Shown here in pieces: positions 7,984-16,759 of a DNA stretch of 64,000 bases. This DNA comes from Rhizobium sp. PP-CC-3A-592. GTDB lineage: Bacteria; Pseudomonadota; Alphaproteobacteria; Rhizobiales; Rhizobiaceae. The stretch lies in NCBI RefSeq assembly GCF_003217095.1, contig NZ_QJSR01000003.1:1-64000 (forward strand). Direction: 5' to 3'. The notes below the pieces were generated by a model. That model worked only from the letters and a program-made list of their open reading frames with translations, was not told the origin of the DNA and made no database searches. Positions within the stretch are counted from its first letter, which is position 1; the number at the start of each line of letters is the position of its first letter. The position numbers and the translations under genes are program-made.

Positions 7984-8490
7984 ATGGCTAAGCTTGCGCT
8001 TCCCCTTCCAGACCCATGCCTGCCCGGGCAGGAGAGTGTCTGGTCTTTCCCGAGGCCAAGCATCGCCCAGCCAGTGCGCAATCATTTGAAAATCATCTAC
8101 GACGGTCACGTTCTCGCCGAGACCACGGCCGCCGTTCGCACGATCGAAAGAAGTCATCCGCCAACCTATTACTTTCCGCCCGCCGACGTAGATCTTTCCT
8201 TGCTCCGCGAAAGCAGCAGCAGATCGATTTGTGAGTGGAAAGGACAGGCGCGCTATTTCGATATCGGATCGGGCGACAAAACGAGCCGGAACGCAGCTTG
8301 GGCCTATCCGCATCCCACGACATCCTTCGCCCTGATCAAGGATTTCATAGCCTTCTACCCGCAGACCATGGACTTGTGCCTCGTAGACGGCGAGGCCGTT
8401 GTGCCTCAGGCCGGGACGTTCTACGGCGGATGGATCACCTCAGCCGTTGCCGGCCCGTTCAAAGGTCCGCCTGGAACAGAGCGGTGGTGA
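7984..8490 (+). CDS. DUF427 family protein
   Basis: A 168-residue protein of the DUF427 family (small single-strand-rich fold, biochemical role unknown). Recognisable segments are VRNHLKIIYDGHVLAETTAA, PPTYYFPPADVDLSLL and CEWKGQARYFDI. The ATG at 7984 follows GGAGGA at 7974; an earlier ATG at 7936 has no such site. It is a single gene followed directly by a strong hairpin. Confidence 0.85.
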   Translation: MAKLALPLPDPCLPGQESVWSFPRPSIAQPVRNHLKIIYDGHVLAETTAAVRTIERSHPPTYYFPPADVDLSLLRESSSRSICEWKGQARYFDIGSGDKTSRNAAWAYPHPTTSFALIKDFIAFYPQTMDLCLVDGEAVVPQAGTFYGGWITSAVAGPFKGPPGTERW

Positions 8491-8494
8491 ATGA

Positions 8495-8529
8495 GGCCAG
8501 ACCTTTCAGGCGGTTACGGCCGTCTGGCC
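8495..8529 (+). terminator. Hairpin terminator after the DUF427 gene
   Basis: GGCCAGAC (8495-8502) and GTCTGGCC (8522-8529) form a perfect 8-bp stem starting five bases after the stop codon, followed by CTTTGCTC. The T tract is weak, but stem strength and position fit an intrinsic terminator. Confidence 0.6.
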
Positions 8530-8676
8530 CTTTGCTCTACATTGTGCAAACCGGACCATCCAGCAAACGAGTTGTGAGCGCTTGCAGCGAGTCCGGCAAA
8601 CACTCACCAGGTCTTCCGGGCATCGCTACTCTCGTTGGCCAGCCGCACCGCGCATTTCGAACGACCAAGAGGGTCT

Positions 8677-9021
8677 ATGAACGCCTATCTTACCACTGCG
8701 ATTGTCTATGCCGGGGCCGCCGTCGCCGAGATCGTCTTCTTCTTCGCGTTCTAGGCCTGGCTTCAAATGGACAAGACGATCTGGTGGCTGTCACCGGGTA
8801 TCCTCGCGCTCGTGTCATTCGCCTCTCTGCTGACGCTTGCTCCGAGCGAGAACACGGGGCGCGCCTATGCCGCCTACGGCGGCGTATACATCATGGCTTC
8901 GTTGCTCTGGCTCTGGATCGCCGAAGCTTATAAGCCGGACAAATGGGCCCTGACAGGTGGCGCACTCGCCATCATCGCCGCGGCAATCATCCTGTTCGCG
9001 CCGCGCGGGCCTGCAGGCTGA
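8677..9021 (+). pseudogene. ynfA: YnfA/UPF0060 membrane protein with in-frame TAG
   Basis: One continuous frame of 115 codons reads MNAYLTTAIVYAGAAVAEIV, FFFAF-stop-AWLQMDKTIWWL, then RAYAAYGGVYIMASLLWLWI, matching the small four-helix UPF0060 family throughout. Codon 26 is TAG (8752-8754), where relatives have an aromatic or small residue before the AWL segment. The stop lies at the end of helix 1. Translation could restart at ATG 8767, giving a three-helix product. YnfA relatives are reported as small multidrug efflux-like proteins. Either a recent pseudogene or a sequencing artefact. Confidence 0.8.
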
Positions 9022-9042
9022 ACGGAGACGTTCCGAACCGGT

Positions 9043-10008
9043 TCAAAGCCAGCCCGACTTCTTGAATCGATAGAACAATACGCCACAAGACGCCGTGATG
9101 ACGGCAAGAACCATGAAGTACCCATATCGCGTCTCGAGTTCCGGCATGTTGCTAAAATTCATGCCGTAGATGCCCGCGATCGCTGTCGGGACCGCCAGGA
9201 TCGCCGCCCAGGCGGCAAGCTGCCTGGTGATCGTGCCCTGACGTTGCTGTTCCAGCAGGTTGCTCGCCTCGAACACGGACGTGATGACCTCCCGCAGTCC
9301 GGCGATCATCGTTTCCACGCGGCGAGTATGATGCAGCACGTTCCTGAAGTAGGGCTTGGCGTTCTCGTCGACGCAGGGCAGTTCCAGATGAGCCAGCTTG
9401 CCCGCCATCTCCGCCATCGGCCCCAGGACGCGTTGGAACAGGATGACCTGGCGACGCATGCGGAATAGCCGCCTGATCTGCTCTCTCTCGAGGAAAGAGA
9501 TCAGCATGTGCTTTTCCATCTCGAAGACCTTGTCCTCCATCTTCTCGACCATCGGAAGGTATCCGTCGACGACGAAGTCGATGATGGCGTGCAGGACGTA
9601 ATCCGGCCCCTTCTTCAAAAGGTGGGGTGACTGTTCGAGCTGTTCGCGAAGTGGGTTGTGGGCTCTGGCGGAGCCGTGTCTCACGGTGACGATATGGAAC
9701 TTGCCAACGAATATGCAGGTCTCGCCGTATGCGATCCGGTCACCCTCCAAATGAGCGGTCTTGGCGACCACGAACAGCTGTTCGCCGTAGACATCGACCT
9801 TGGGGACCTGACGGCCGTTGAGTGCATCCTCGACCGTAAGCGGATGGAGGTCGAACATGACCATGAGATTTACCATCTCGTCGGCGGAGGGATCGGATAG
9901 CCCGATCCAAACGAAATCGCCGCTAGAGAGCTTAAGCGGCTCGCCCGAAAGCGGGACGTCACCTACACGCACGCCGTCGCGGTAAAGGTGTGAAGCAACA
10001 ACCGTCAT
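9043..10008 (-). CDS. corA: CorA-family magnesium/divalent metal transporter
   Basis: A 321-residue CorA channel. A soluble N-terminal domain (FVWIGLSDPSADEM, HPLTVEDALNGRQVPKVDVY) is followed by long helices and two C-terminal membrane helices with the signature YGMNFSNMPE in the periplasmic loop and a basic end (YRFKKSGWL). It forms a pentameric Mg2+ (or Co2+/Ni2+) channel in the inner membrane. The ATG at 10008 overlaps the stop of the upstream hydratase (ATGA), so the two are translationally coupled. It converges tail to tail with ynfA. Confidence 0.92.
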   Translation of the reverse strand: MTVVASHLYRDGVRVGDVPLSGEPLKLSSGDFVWIGLSDPSADEMVNLMVMFDLHPLTVEDALNGRQVPKVDVYGEQLFVVAKTAHLEGDRIAYGETCIFVGKFHIVTVRHGSARAHNPLREQLEQSPHLLKKGPDYVLHAIIDFVVDGYLPMVEKMEDKVFEMEKHMLISFLEREQIRRLFRMRRQVILFQRVLGPMAEMAGKLAHLELPCVDENAKPYFRNVLHHTRRVETMIAGLREVITSVFEASNLLEQQRQGTITRQLAAWAAILAVPTAIAGIYGMNFSNMPELETRYGYFMVLAVITASCGVLFYRFKKSGWL

Positions 10009-10775
10009 GCGAAGACACACGAAACACTGCCGAGGGTACCTAGGTCTGCAGTCATTTCCTGTGACGGAAGCACCTGGAGGATCGTAGGCCCCGCGCCCAC
10101 TACGACGATGTCACCGGCGTTGATCTGCCGTTGGCTCTCCCGCAGTCGAGTGGCCAGATCGCAAAGGATATCCAGCGGGTGTTCGGAGTCTGATGGAAAG
10201 GAAAACGAGTGCAGCCGGGCGCCGTTGACGAAGACCGTGCCCACCCCGCTGCCAAACTCTTCCAGCACTTCAACCTCGGCTGATTTCCCGAGGATGGTCA
10301 GGAAGTGGTATGCGAAATCGGCTGTCGCCGGGCGATCTCCACGAAAGGCTCGTCGGCTTCGTCTGGTGAAAATGCCGATCGCTGGTCGTACGGTGATGAT
10401 CGCCGTCGAAACCGCTTCACGGGTGGCGTTCTCGTTTTTGTCCGGAAACTGGCGAATGAAGTTGAAGGCGAGTTGGCATTGCGCCCCGATGACACCAGTG
10501 GGAAGATTGACGGGACGTCCCTCGTGAACGAAACCGTCGTCGGGAATTGGACTGAAAACCACCTTTGTCAGTCCGAGTGTGTGACGGACGCTTTCGCTTG
10601 ACCCGACGACGCAGAGCCCCTCGAGTTCATGACCATAAGCCTCAAGCGCTTCCGACTGAATTTCGACTGCCTCGGCATCCGACGCTATCTCGCCGAGATC
10701 GATATCGGATAGAGTGCGGTGTCGTCTGCAGGACGCAAGCTGCGCCGCGATCGATTCGATAGACTGGGAATTCAT
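10005..10775 (-). CDS. 2-keto-4-pentenoate hydratase/FAH-family protein
   Basis: A protein of about 256 residues related to 2-oxopent-4-enoate hydratases. The family pattern is seen in the opening SIESIAAQLASCRRHRTLSD, the central QCQLAFNFIRQFPD, and the end AGDIVVVGAGPTILQVL. Members add water to, or decarboxylate, unsaturated 2-keto acids in aromatic and sugar-acid catabolism. The substrate here is unknown. A GTG start at 10814 would add 13 residues; Met at 10775 matches the usual N-terminus better. It overlaps corA by four bases. Confidence 0.65.
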   Translation of the reverse strand: MNSQSIESIAAQLASCRRHRTLSDIDLGEIASDAEAVEIQSEALEAYGHELEGLCVVGSSESVRHTLGLTKVVFSPIPDDGFVHEGRPVNLPTGVIGAQCQLAFNFIRQFPDKNENATREAVSTAIITVRPAIGIFTRRSRRAFRGDRPATADFAYHFLTILGKSAEVEVLEEFGSGVGTVFVNGARLHSFSFPSDSEHPLDILCDLATRLRESQRQINAGDIVVVGAGPTILQVLPSQEMTADLGTLGSVSCVFA

Positions 10776-10935
10776 GGATAGTTCTCGGAAGCCTCTTTTT
10801 TTGTAGATCGCCACCTTGGCATATGATTTTCATTGGAAGAGCATGGCCTAGATATAAAGAAGCCATCGTGATCGCGGCCAATGTCAGCGACGCGCCATGG
10901 CTTCGGAATTCTAGTCGTGGTAGCAAGCCACGCGG

Positions 10936-11193
10936 TTATCCGACCTTGCTGAACTCCAGTTCGAACACCGCTCCGTCCGTGACGGTGACCAACTCGGGAT
11001 GCCTGCCGCTCTCTTCGCTTGCGAAATGACGCGCCGCGGCCTCGTTGATGAAGATGCCGCCCACCAGGCCGAGCCTGTCGTTCACGATCCACCCACCACG
11101 ACGACCCCTCCCGATGACGAATCTCGGTCCGGCCACCGTGTCGTTGCCCGGTAACGGAACACTGGCATCAGCCGCCTGTTGTGCAATCGTCAT
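10936..11193 (-). CDS. Small hypothetical protein
   Basis: An 85-residue protein with an unstructured Ala/Pro-rich start and a compact region (RFVIGRGRRGGWIVNDRLGL, VGGIFINEAAARHFASEE) that looks like beta strands followed by a helix. No known family recognised. It lies in the leftward block between the DapA-like gene and the hydratase, with gaps of over 100 bases on each side. Confidence 0.55.
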   Translation of the reverse strand: MTIAQQAADASVPLPGNDTVAGPRFVIGRGRRGGWIVNDRLGLVGGIFINEAAARHFASEESGRHPELVTVTDGAVFELEFSKVG

Positions 11194-11309
11194 TTCGCTT
11201 GTTCCTTCTGTTGACGGCGCGGTTTCAAGTGCGCCACGTAAAACCTAAGCCGCATGGCATGTGGAATTCGAGGGGGCTGAAGCGGAAAGAAATAAGGATG
11301 CCATAGTCT

Positions 11310-12170
11310 TCAGGCAGCAGCCCTTCTCGTCCGTTTCGGGGACGACGTCGCGCAAGCCCGTCGAAGCAGATTTTCGCTCTCCTGATCGAGCGGCACAAGC
11401 GGAAGCCTGACATCGATCGGGTAGGGACGGTTCGCCGAGACGGCAACCTTGAGTGAGGGAATGTCGCATGGTTCGATTCCCGCTACGGACATTTCTCCGA
11501 TCGGCCATCGCGCGTTGGGCGACACGTTGGAAAGAGATGACACGACCCCCGAGCCTCCCAGAGCCATGAAGGACGACAGCGATCGCTCGTCTCGGGACAG
11601 GTGCGTGTATCGATCTCGAAGTTGCGCTTCCAAGTCCGCAAAATGAGCCAGTCGCCCCGATCCGTGGCAAATGCCGACGATCTCATCCAGATCGGCGAGC
11701 GCCTCGAGCAAGTCGGCACCGTAATCGCGTGCCGTCCTGGAAGGCTCGTCGTCGACCATGATTTCAATGCCGACGGCGGCGCTAATCTGACGAAAGTGAT
11801 CGGCCACGCCTTTGAGGGTCGGCTTAGAGTAGTAAGGGACGGTAACCAACAGGGCATCGGCGCCGAGGTGCTGCGCCCTTACGGAGTCCTCTATCGTCTT
11901 CCGCGTGCAGTTCGAGCCGGTCGCGGCGATGACGGTCAGGTTGTCTCCCGCGCATTGCACGGCTGTCGTGAGCAGCAGGTCTTTTTCCGGCTGAGCGAGG
12001 GTGCAGGCCTCTCCAATGACGTCGTGGACCACGACGCCATCCATTCCCGCCGCGACCTGGCGGGCAACCTCAGCCTCGAAGGCAGGTATATCGATCCCCG
12101 TCGCGCAGAACGGTGTCAACATCGCGGTGATGGCATACGGGCCACAGCCCCGGAAACACGTCATGGTCAT
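11310..12170 (-). CDS. DapA-like (dihydrodipicolinate synthase/NAL family) protein lacking the catalytic Lys
   Basis: A 286-residue TIM-barrel protein of the class I aldolase family: ITAMLTPF at the start, IAATGSNCTRKTIEDSVRA, and VPYYSKPTLKGVADHF with the conserved Tyr (about Y114). The Schiff-base lysine that follows strand 6 (usually GIKxxSGD) is replaced: the segment reads IVGICHGSGRL with Cys168. The GTTGE loop is changed to DVIGE. Normal retro-aldol or condensation chemistry is therefore unlikely; it may bind a keto acid or be decaying. It follows the ptsN-like gene in the same direction. Confidence 0.75.
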   Translation of the reverse strand: MTMTCFRGCGPYAITAMLTPFCATGIDIPAFEAEVARQVAAGMDGVVVHDVIGEACTLAQPEKDLLLTTAVQCAGDNLTVIAATGSNCTRKTIEDSVRAQHLGADALLVTVPYYSKPTLKGVADHFRQISAAVGIEIMVDDEPSRTARDYGADLLEALADLDEIVGICHGSGRLAHFADLEAQLRDRYTHLSRDERSLSSFMALGGSGVVSSLSNVSPNARWPIGEMSVAGIEPCDIPSLKVAVSANRPYPIDVRLPLVPLDQESENLLRRACATSSPKRTRRAAA

Positions 12171-12268
12171 TTTCCTGTTGAAACGAGATCAAACGTCGTG
12201 CCGACCGCATATTTTTTCGATGTGGAGGATTGGACGATCTCGTCTCTTTTCCATAGGGAGAGCGCGCG

Positions 12269-12712
12269 TCAGCCCGTCAGGATCGCGTAGACCTCGTCAG
12301 CGGTCTTCGCGGCGCGCAGCCTCCGAACGGTATCGTCCTCACGGAAGCACCGGGCGATACATGACAGGACGTTGAGAGCTTCCGATCTCGACGAAGCCGG
12401 GGTCAGCAGCAGAATGACGATGTCGACGGGCTCGTCGTCTACCGCCTCGAAATCCATCGGCCTTGCCAGGCGCGCGACGAGGCAGAATACGGACGAGAGC
12501 CCCGCGACCCCGGCATGGGGAAGTGCGATACCGCCGCCGATCCCTGTCGAGCCAAGGGCCTCGCGGTCGAAGAGAGCCTTCGCTATGGCTTGTGGAGAAA
12601 CCGAGGTTGTCTTGCCCACCTTCTCGGACAGCTGTCGCAACAGCTGCTCCTTGGACGGCGCATTCAGCCCGACGAAGACGTTCTCCGCCAGGAGAAAATC
12701 CTGCACTAACAT
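12269..12712 (-). CDS. ptsN: PTS IIA component, PtsN (IIA-Ntr) type
   Basis: A 147-residue PTS EIIA type-2 domain with the phosphoryl-accepting His66 in GIALPHAGVAGL. The rest (ALFDREALGSTGIGGG, DEPVDIVILLLTPA) is typical. PtsN proteins are regulatory: in E. coli and rhizobia unphosphorylated IIA-Ntr modulates K+ transport and the KdpD kinase. Here the gene lies 25 bases downstream of kdpE in the same direction, as the last member of the kdp operon, so a dedicated KdpD modulator is a natural inference. Confidence 0.88.
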   Translation of the reverse strand: MLVQDFLLAENVFVGLNAPSKEQLLRQLSEKVGKTTSVSPQAIAKALFDREALGSTGIGGGIALPHAGVAGLSSVFCLVARLARPMDFEAVDDEPVDIVILLLTPASSRSEALNVLSCIARCFREDDTVRRLRAAKTADEVYAILTG

Positions 12713-12737
12713 TTTACGCTCTCCGTGAATTCAACGC

Positions 12738-13430
12738 TCAGGCGATTTCCGCCAGACGGTAACCGACGCCCGTCTCCGTGAGAATGTAGCGGGGCTGATC
12801 CGGGCTTTCCTCGATCTTTTGTCTGAGCTGCCGGACGTAGACCCTGAGATACTGGACGTCGGTGGTCTCGCCCCAGACCTTGTCGAGAAGGAAACGATGG
12901 GTCAGGACCCGGCCGGAATGCTGCACCAGCAGGCGCAGGATGTCATACTCCTTGGGCGTCATCTTCACTTCCTGGCCTCTAACCTTGACGATCCTCCTGA
13001 CGAGATCGACGACAAGGTCGCCCGCCTGGAATGTCGGGTTCTCGCCCTGTGTCTGAAGGCGGTGGCGCAGCGCCACGCGGATACGCGCGACCAGTTCGTT
13101 CATGCCGAAGGGTTTGGTGACGTAGTCGTCAGCACCAAGCTCCAGCGCCTTGACGATGCCTGCCTCGTCGGTCCGGCTCGACAGGATGAGGATCGGGAAG
13201 GGCACGTTCTCCGCACGCCATTGCGCCAGGAGTTCGTGTCCGCCCATGTCGGGGAGACCGAGGTCGAGCAGCGCGAGGTCGGGCACATCTGCAGCTGCCA
13301 GCTCAATGGCGGCATGGGCGTTGTGAGCTCCGTGGATGACGAAGCCCTGCGATGAAAGACCTACGTCGAGGAGCTTGCGGATGGGCGCCTCGTCGTCCAC
13401 GACGAGGATCTTGACGGTGGCGTTGGTCAT
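12738..13430 (-). CDS. kdpE: KdpE response regulator
   Basis: An OmpR/PhoB-type regulator of 230 residues: receiver domain with VDDEAP and phosphoacceptor Asp56 in LALLDLGLP, conserved Lys in YVTKPFG, and C-terminal winged helix (EYDILRLLVQHSGRVLTHRF, DVQYLRVYVRQLRQKI). It activates kdp expression when phosphorylated by KdpD at low K+ or high osmolarity. Its ATG overlaps the kdpD stop (ATGA at 13427-13430). Confidence 0.95.
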   Translation of the reverse strand: MTNATVKILVVDDEAPIRKLLDVGLSSQGFVIHGAHNAHAAIELAAADVPDLALLDLGLPDMGGHELLAQWRAENVPFPILILSSRTDEAGIVKALELGADDYVTKPFGMNELVARIRVALRHRLQTQGENPTFQAGDLVVDLVRRIVKVRGQEVKMTPKEYDILRLLVQHSGRVLTHRFLLDKVWGETTDVQYLRVYVRQLRQKIEESPDQPRYILTETGVGYRLAEIA

Positions 13431-16126
13431 GGTGTCACACCCTGGGAGGTCGTCGTTTTCGGCAGCTTGACTTCGAACATCGCGCCTTGGCGATCCGGCC
13501 TGTTCTGCGCATGGATGGTCCCGCCCATGGCTTCGACAAACCCTCGGCAGATGGAGAGACCAAGCCCCGTGCCCGCCGTGACGTGGTCGATTTTGCGGAC
13601 ACGGTAGAAACTGTCGAATATCCGCTCTTCATCGCCCGACGGGATTCCTTGGCCTTCGTCGAGAACCATAAGGCGAACCTGGTTTTCGTTGGCGCTCGCA
13701 CCGATTCGGATCACGGTCCCGTCGGGCGAATACTTCGCCGCGTTGTCGACGAGGTTGAACAGAACCTGTTCGAACAGGACGGGATCGACTTTCACCATCG
13801 GCAGGTCGTCCGGGATCGCGACGTCGACCTGATGGTGGGCGGTGATTTTGGCGGATCGCGCAAGCGCCGAGCCGACGATGTCGCCGACATAGTGGGGTGC
13901 GGAATTCGGCACCATCGCGCCTGAACCTATTCGCGTCATGTCGAGCAGGTTGGCGATGAAGCGGTTCAGGCGCTCCGACTCTTCGATTACCGTCGTCAGC
14001 AGTTCGTCCTTTGCCTCTTCGGAGAGCCCACCGCCGAAATCCTTGATGGTTCCCGCCGATCCGAGAATGGCGGCCAATGGGGTCTTGAGATCGTGGGATA
14101 TGGAGGTCAGTAGCGCCGTGCGAAGCCTGTCGGTTTCCGCGGCGAGCTTTGCCCGGTCTGCGTCGGCGACAAGCTGAATGCGCTCGATCGCCAATGCCGC
14201 CTGGTCGGCGAGAGCGTCGAACAGGCGCTGCTGCTCCGAGTTCAAAAGTGGACCCTGCCTGTCATTGTCGAGACCGATGACACCGATCGCGCCACGCCCG
14301 GTCCTCAGGGGAAGATACAGCCGCTTCGCGCCGGGCAGAGTGTCGGCGGCGCGGCCCGCGGGTCGATCGTGTTCCCAGGCCCATTTCGCGGCGGCGATGT
14401 CCGCGTCGACAAGCGTGTCGTCCGGCGGATATCCCGCACGGACCGAGATCGTACCGTCGTCAGGCAGAAGGATCACGACGCGGACTTTGAGCATGGAGGC
14501 AATCTGATAGGCCGTCGCCCAGAGAACGTCGTCGAGCGTTCCCGTCCCGGCGAGCTTCTTCGAAAACAGGTAGAGGTCTTCGGTCGTGCGCGCGCGTTGT
14601 CGTGCGGCAATTGCCTGTCTCTGGACCGCGGCCGCCAGATTGCTTGCCACCAGCGCCGTGCCGAGAAAGAACATCAACGCGACGACGCTTTCCGGATCGC
14701 GGATCGTGAGCGTGTAACGCGGCTCGAGGAAGAAGAAGTTGAACGCGACGGCTCCGAGAACGGAGGCGAAGAGCCCGGGGCCGAGACCGCCCCTGACCGC
14801 AGAGGCGAGAACGCCCATGAGGAAAACCAACGCGAGATTCTGGACGTTGAATGCTTGGTCCAGAAGAACGCCAATCACGACCGAGACAGCCATGAACACC
14901 AGGCTGAAGACATAGTACTTGGGTTTGACCTTGCTAACCGACTTGGCGGTCCGTACGCCTCTTGAGACCATTTCCTCGTCGCCGCCGGACATCACGTGGA
15001 CGCTGATCGTGCCCGAGTGGCGGATAAGATCGTGGGTTATCGACCCTTCTAAGAGTTCCCGCCAGCGCGGCCTGTCGGACTTGCCGATGATCAGATGGTT
15101 GAAATTGTTCGTGTTGGCGTAGGCGATCAGTTCCCGGGTGATGCTCGACGCCGGAAGCGTGACAGTCTCGGCACCCAGTTGTTCGGCAAGACGCATGCAG
15201 GCGGCCAGCCGATCCTTGTCGACGTCTCCGAGATAAGCCGTTTTGGGCGTCTCCAGATGGATTGCCGTCCAGGGAGCTCTCAACCTGTCGGCCTGCCGCC
15301 GGGCATAGCGAACCAGTGCCGCGCCGTTGCGACCGTGATCGAGGCAGACGAGGATTCGCTCGCCCGCCGCCCATGGACCGGGTATCGCATGGGCCTGCAT
15401 ATGGTTGAGGAGCTGGTCGTCGACGCGCTGAGCGGTTCGCCTCAGCGCCAGTTCCCGAAGGGCCGTCAGGTTGCCGGGCGAAAAATAGTTCTCGATGGCC
15501 CTGCGCGCCGTCTTGGGCACGTAGACCTTGCCATCGTGCATCCGCTTGATGAGGTCCTGCGGCGTGATATCGATGATCTCGATGTCGTCGGCGCGATCGA
15601 TGATGCTGTCGGGAACGGTTTCTCGAACGCGGATACGGGTGATCTGGGCGACGACGTCGTTCAAGCTCTCGACGTGCTGGATGTTCAGCGTCGAATAGAC
15701 GTCGATGCCGTTGGCGAGAAGTTCGAGGACATCGAGATAACGCTTGGGATGCCGGCTCCCTGGCGCGTTGGTGTGTGCCAGCTCGTCGACGAGCGCCAGG
15801 GACGGGCGGCGTTCGATGATGGCGTCGATATCCATCTCGTCCAGGGCCTGTCCTTTGTAGTCGATGGCCCTTCTGGGAACGATCTCGAGACCGTGCACGA
15901 GAGCCTCCGTTTCAGCGCGCCCGTGTGTTTCGACGACACCTATCACGACATCGGTCCCGTCCGCCTTGCGCGCGCGGGCCGACATCAGCATTTCATAGGT
16001 CTTACCGACCCCCGGAGCCGCCCCGAGAAAAATCTTCAATTTGCCTCGGCTCTCCTGCGCCGCCCGCTCCAGGAGGGCTTCAGGTGAGGGACGGCGATCG
16101 TGTCCGGATTGCTTGTCGTTGGGCAT
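13427..16126 (-). CDS. kdpD: KdpD sensor histidine kinase
   Basis: An 899-residue KdpD of full length. Order: N-terminal KdpD domain with Walker A GAAPGVGKTYEML and SRHPKRYLDV; a UspA-like domain (RILVCLDHGRNGAALVRYAR); four membrane helices around residues 400-500; a GAF-like domain; HisKA with phosphoacceptor in SISHDLKTPLAAI; and HATPase with NLVDNAAKYSPDGT and GTGLGLSICRGFVEAMGG. It senses K+ limitation and turgor, and signals to KdpE. A 57-base gap with a strong hairpin separates it from kdpC. Confidence 0.96.
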   Translation of the reverse strand: MPNDKQSGHDRRPSPEALLERAAQESRGKLKIFLGAAPGVGKTYEMLMSARARKADGTDVVIGVVETHGRAETEALVHGLEIVPRRAIDYKGQALDEMDIDAIIERRPSLALVDELAHTNAPGSRHPKRYLDVLELLANGIDVYSTLNIQHVESLNDVVAQITRIRVRETVPDSIIDRADDIEIIDITPQDLIKRMHDGKVYVPKTARRAIENYFSPGNLTALRELALRRTAQRVDDQLLNHMQAHAIPGPWAAGERILVCLDHGRNGAALVRYARRQADRLRAPWTAIHLETPKTAYLGDVDKDRLAACMRLAEQLGAETVTLPASSITRELIAYANTNNFNHLIIGKSDRPRWRELLEGSITHDLIRHSGTISVHVMSGGDEEMVSRGVRTAKSVSKVKPKYYVFSLVFMAVSVVIGVLLDQAFNVQNLALVFLMGVLASAVRGGLGPGLFASVLGAVAFNFFFLEPRYTLTIRDPESVVALMFFLGTALVASNLAAAVQRQAIAARQRARTTEDLYLFSKKLAGTGTLDDVLWATAYQIASMLKVRVVILLPDDGTISVRAGYPPDDTLVDADIAAAKWAWEHDRPAGRAADTLPGAKRLYLPLRTGRGAIGVIGLDNDRQGPLLNSEQQRLFDALADQAALAIERIQLVADADRAKLAAETDRLRTALLTSISHDLKTPLAAILGSAGTIKDFGGGLSEEAKDELLTTVIEESERLNRFIANLLDMTRIGSGAMVPNSAPHYVGDIVGSALARSAKITAHHQVDVAIPDDLPMVKVDPVLFEQVLFNLVDNAAKYSPDGTVIRIGASANENQVRLMVLDEGQGIPSGDEERIFDSFYRVRKIDHVTAGTGLGLSICRGFVEAMGGTIHAQNRPDRQGAMFEVKLPKTTTSQGVTP

Positions 16127-16142
16127 TGTCCGCTCCCGAGGG

Positions 16143-16171
16143 TTCGGCAGCCCGGTTCAGGAGCTGCCGAA
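16143..16171 (-). promoter_or_regulatory. Hairpin between kdpC and kdpD
   Basis: TTCGGCAGC and GCTGCCGAA form a perfect 9-bp stem with an 11-base loop in the kdpC-kdpD gap. There is no T tract on either side, so it is more likely an mRNA stabiliser, processing site or attenuator that lowers kdpDE relative to the transporter genes than a true terminator. Confidence 0.55.
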
Positions 16172-16183
16172 TGCCTTGTCGTT

Positions 16184-16759
16184 TCAGCGTGCCGGATTGT
16201 TGTCCAGCGCGAGGTTCAACGCCAGCACGTTGACAAGCCTGTCCGTCGTGAAGGCCGCGCCGGGCGCAAACGCGTTGGTGTCGATCAACTGGTTGACCTG
16301 ATCGACGGGCACGTTGCGAGCCTGGGCGATACGCTCGGCCTGATAACGGGCGGCGCGCTCGGTTATGTGCGGATCGAGACCCGCACCCGAGGCTGCCGCA
16401 AGTTCTGCGGGGAGGGGGTTCTCAGGTGTCGCTCCATAGGCGGCGACGGTCTCTGTCGCACGGTCGGTCAAGTCCTTACTCGTTGGCGACTTGTTAGAGC
16501 CGCCGGCGGCATCGGCCTTATAATCCACCGCCGAAGGGCGTGGCCAGAAATACTGCGGCTGGGTAAAGGCCTGCGCAACCTGCCGGCTGCCGATGACCTT
16601 GCCGTCCGGCGCGGTGATCAGCGAACCGTCGGCGAGGTCAGGAGCAGCCGTCTGGCCAATGGCCCAGACGACACCGGTATAGCCGCCGACGCAGATGACC
16701 ATCGTGGCGACGGAGATTCGAAGACTTGAGAGAAGGGTTTCCATGATGACGGTTCTCAC
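16184..16759 (-). CDS. kdpC: KdpC subunit of the K+-transporting ATPase
   Basis: A 191-residue KdpC with one N-terminal membrane helix (SLRISVATMVICVGGYTGVV) and a periplasmic domain with the family motifs FWPRPSAVDY, SNKSPTSKDL and ASGAGLDPHI. It stabilises the KdpFABC complex and raises ATP affinity of KdpB. Its ATG overlaps the kdpA stop (ATGA at 16756-16759). Confidence 0.95.
   Translation of the reverse strand: MRTVIMETLLSSLRISVATMVICVGGYTGVVWAIGQTAAPDLADGSLITAPDGKVIGSRQVAQAFTQPQYFWPRPSAVDYKADAAGGSNKSPTSKDLTDRATETVAAYGATPENPLPAELAAASGAGLDPHITERAARYQAERIAQARNVPVDQVNQLIDTNAFAPGAAFTTDRLVNVLALNLALDNNPAR

Noticed and set aside
3804-8754. Amber stop reassignment, because three in-frame TAG codons occur in otherwise good genes
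   Set aside because: All three lie in pseudogene-like or isolated genes within a decaying region, many intact genes obey normal stops, and no suppressor tRNA is visible.
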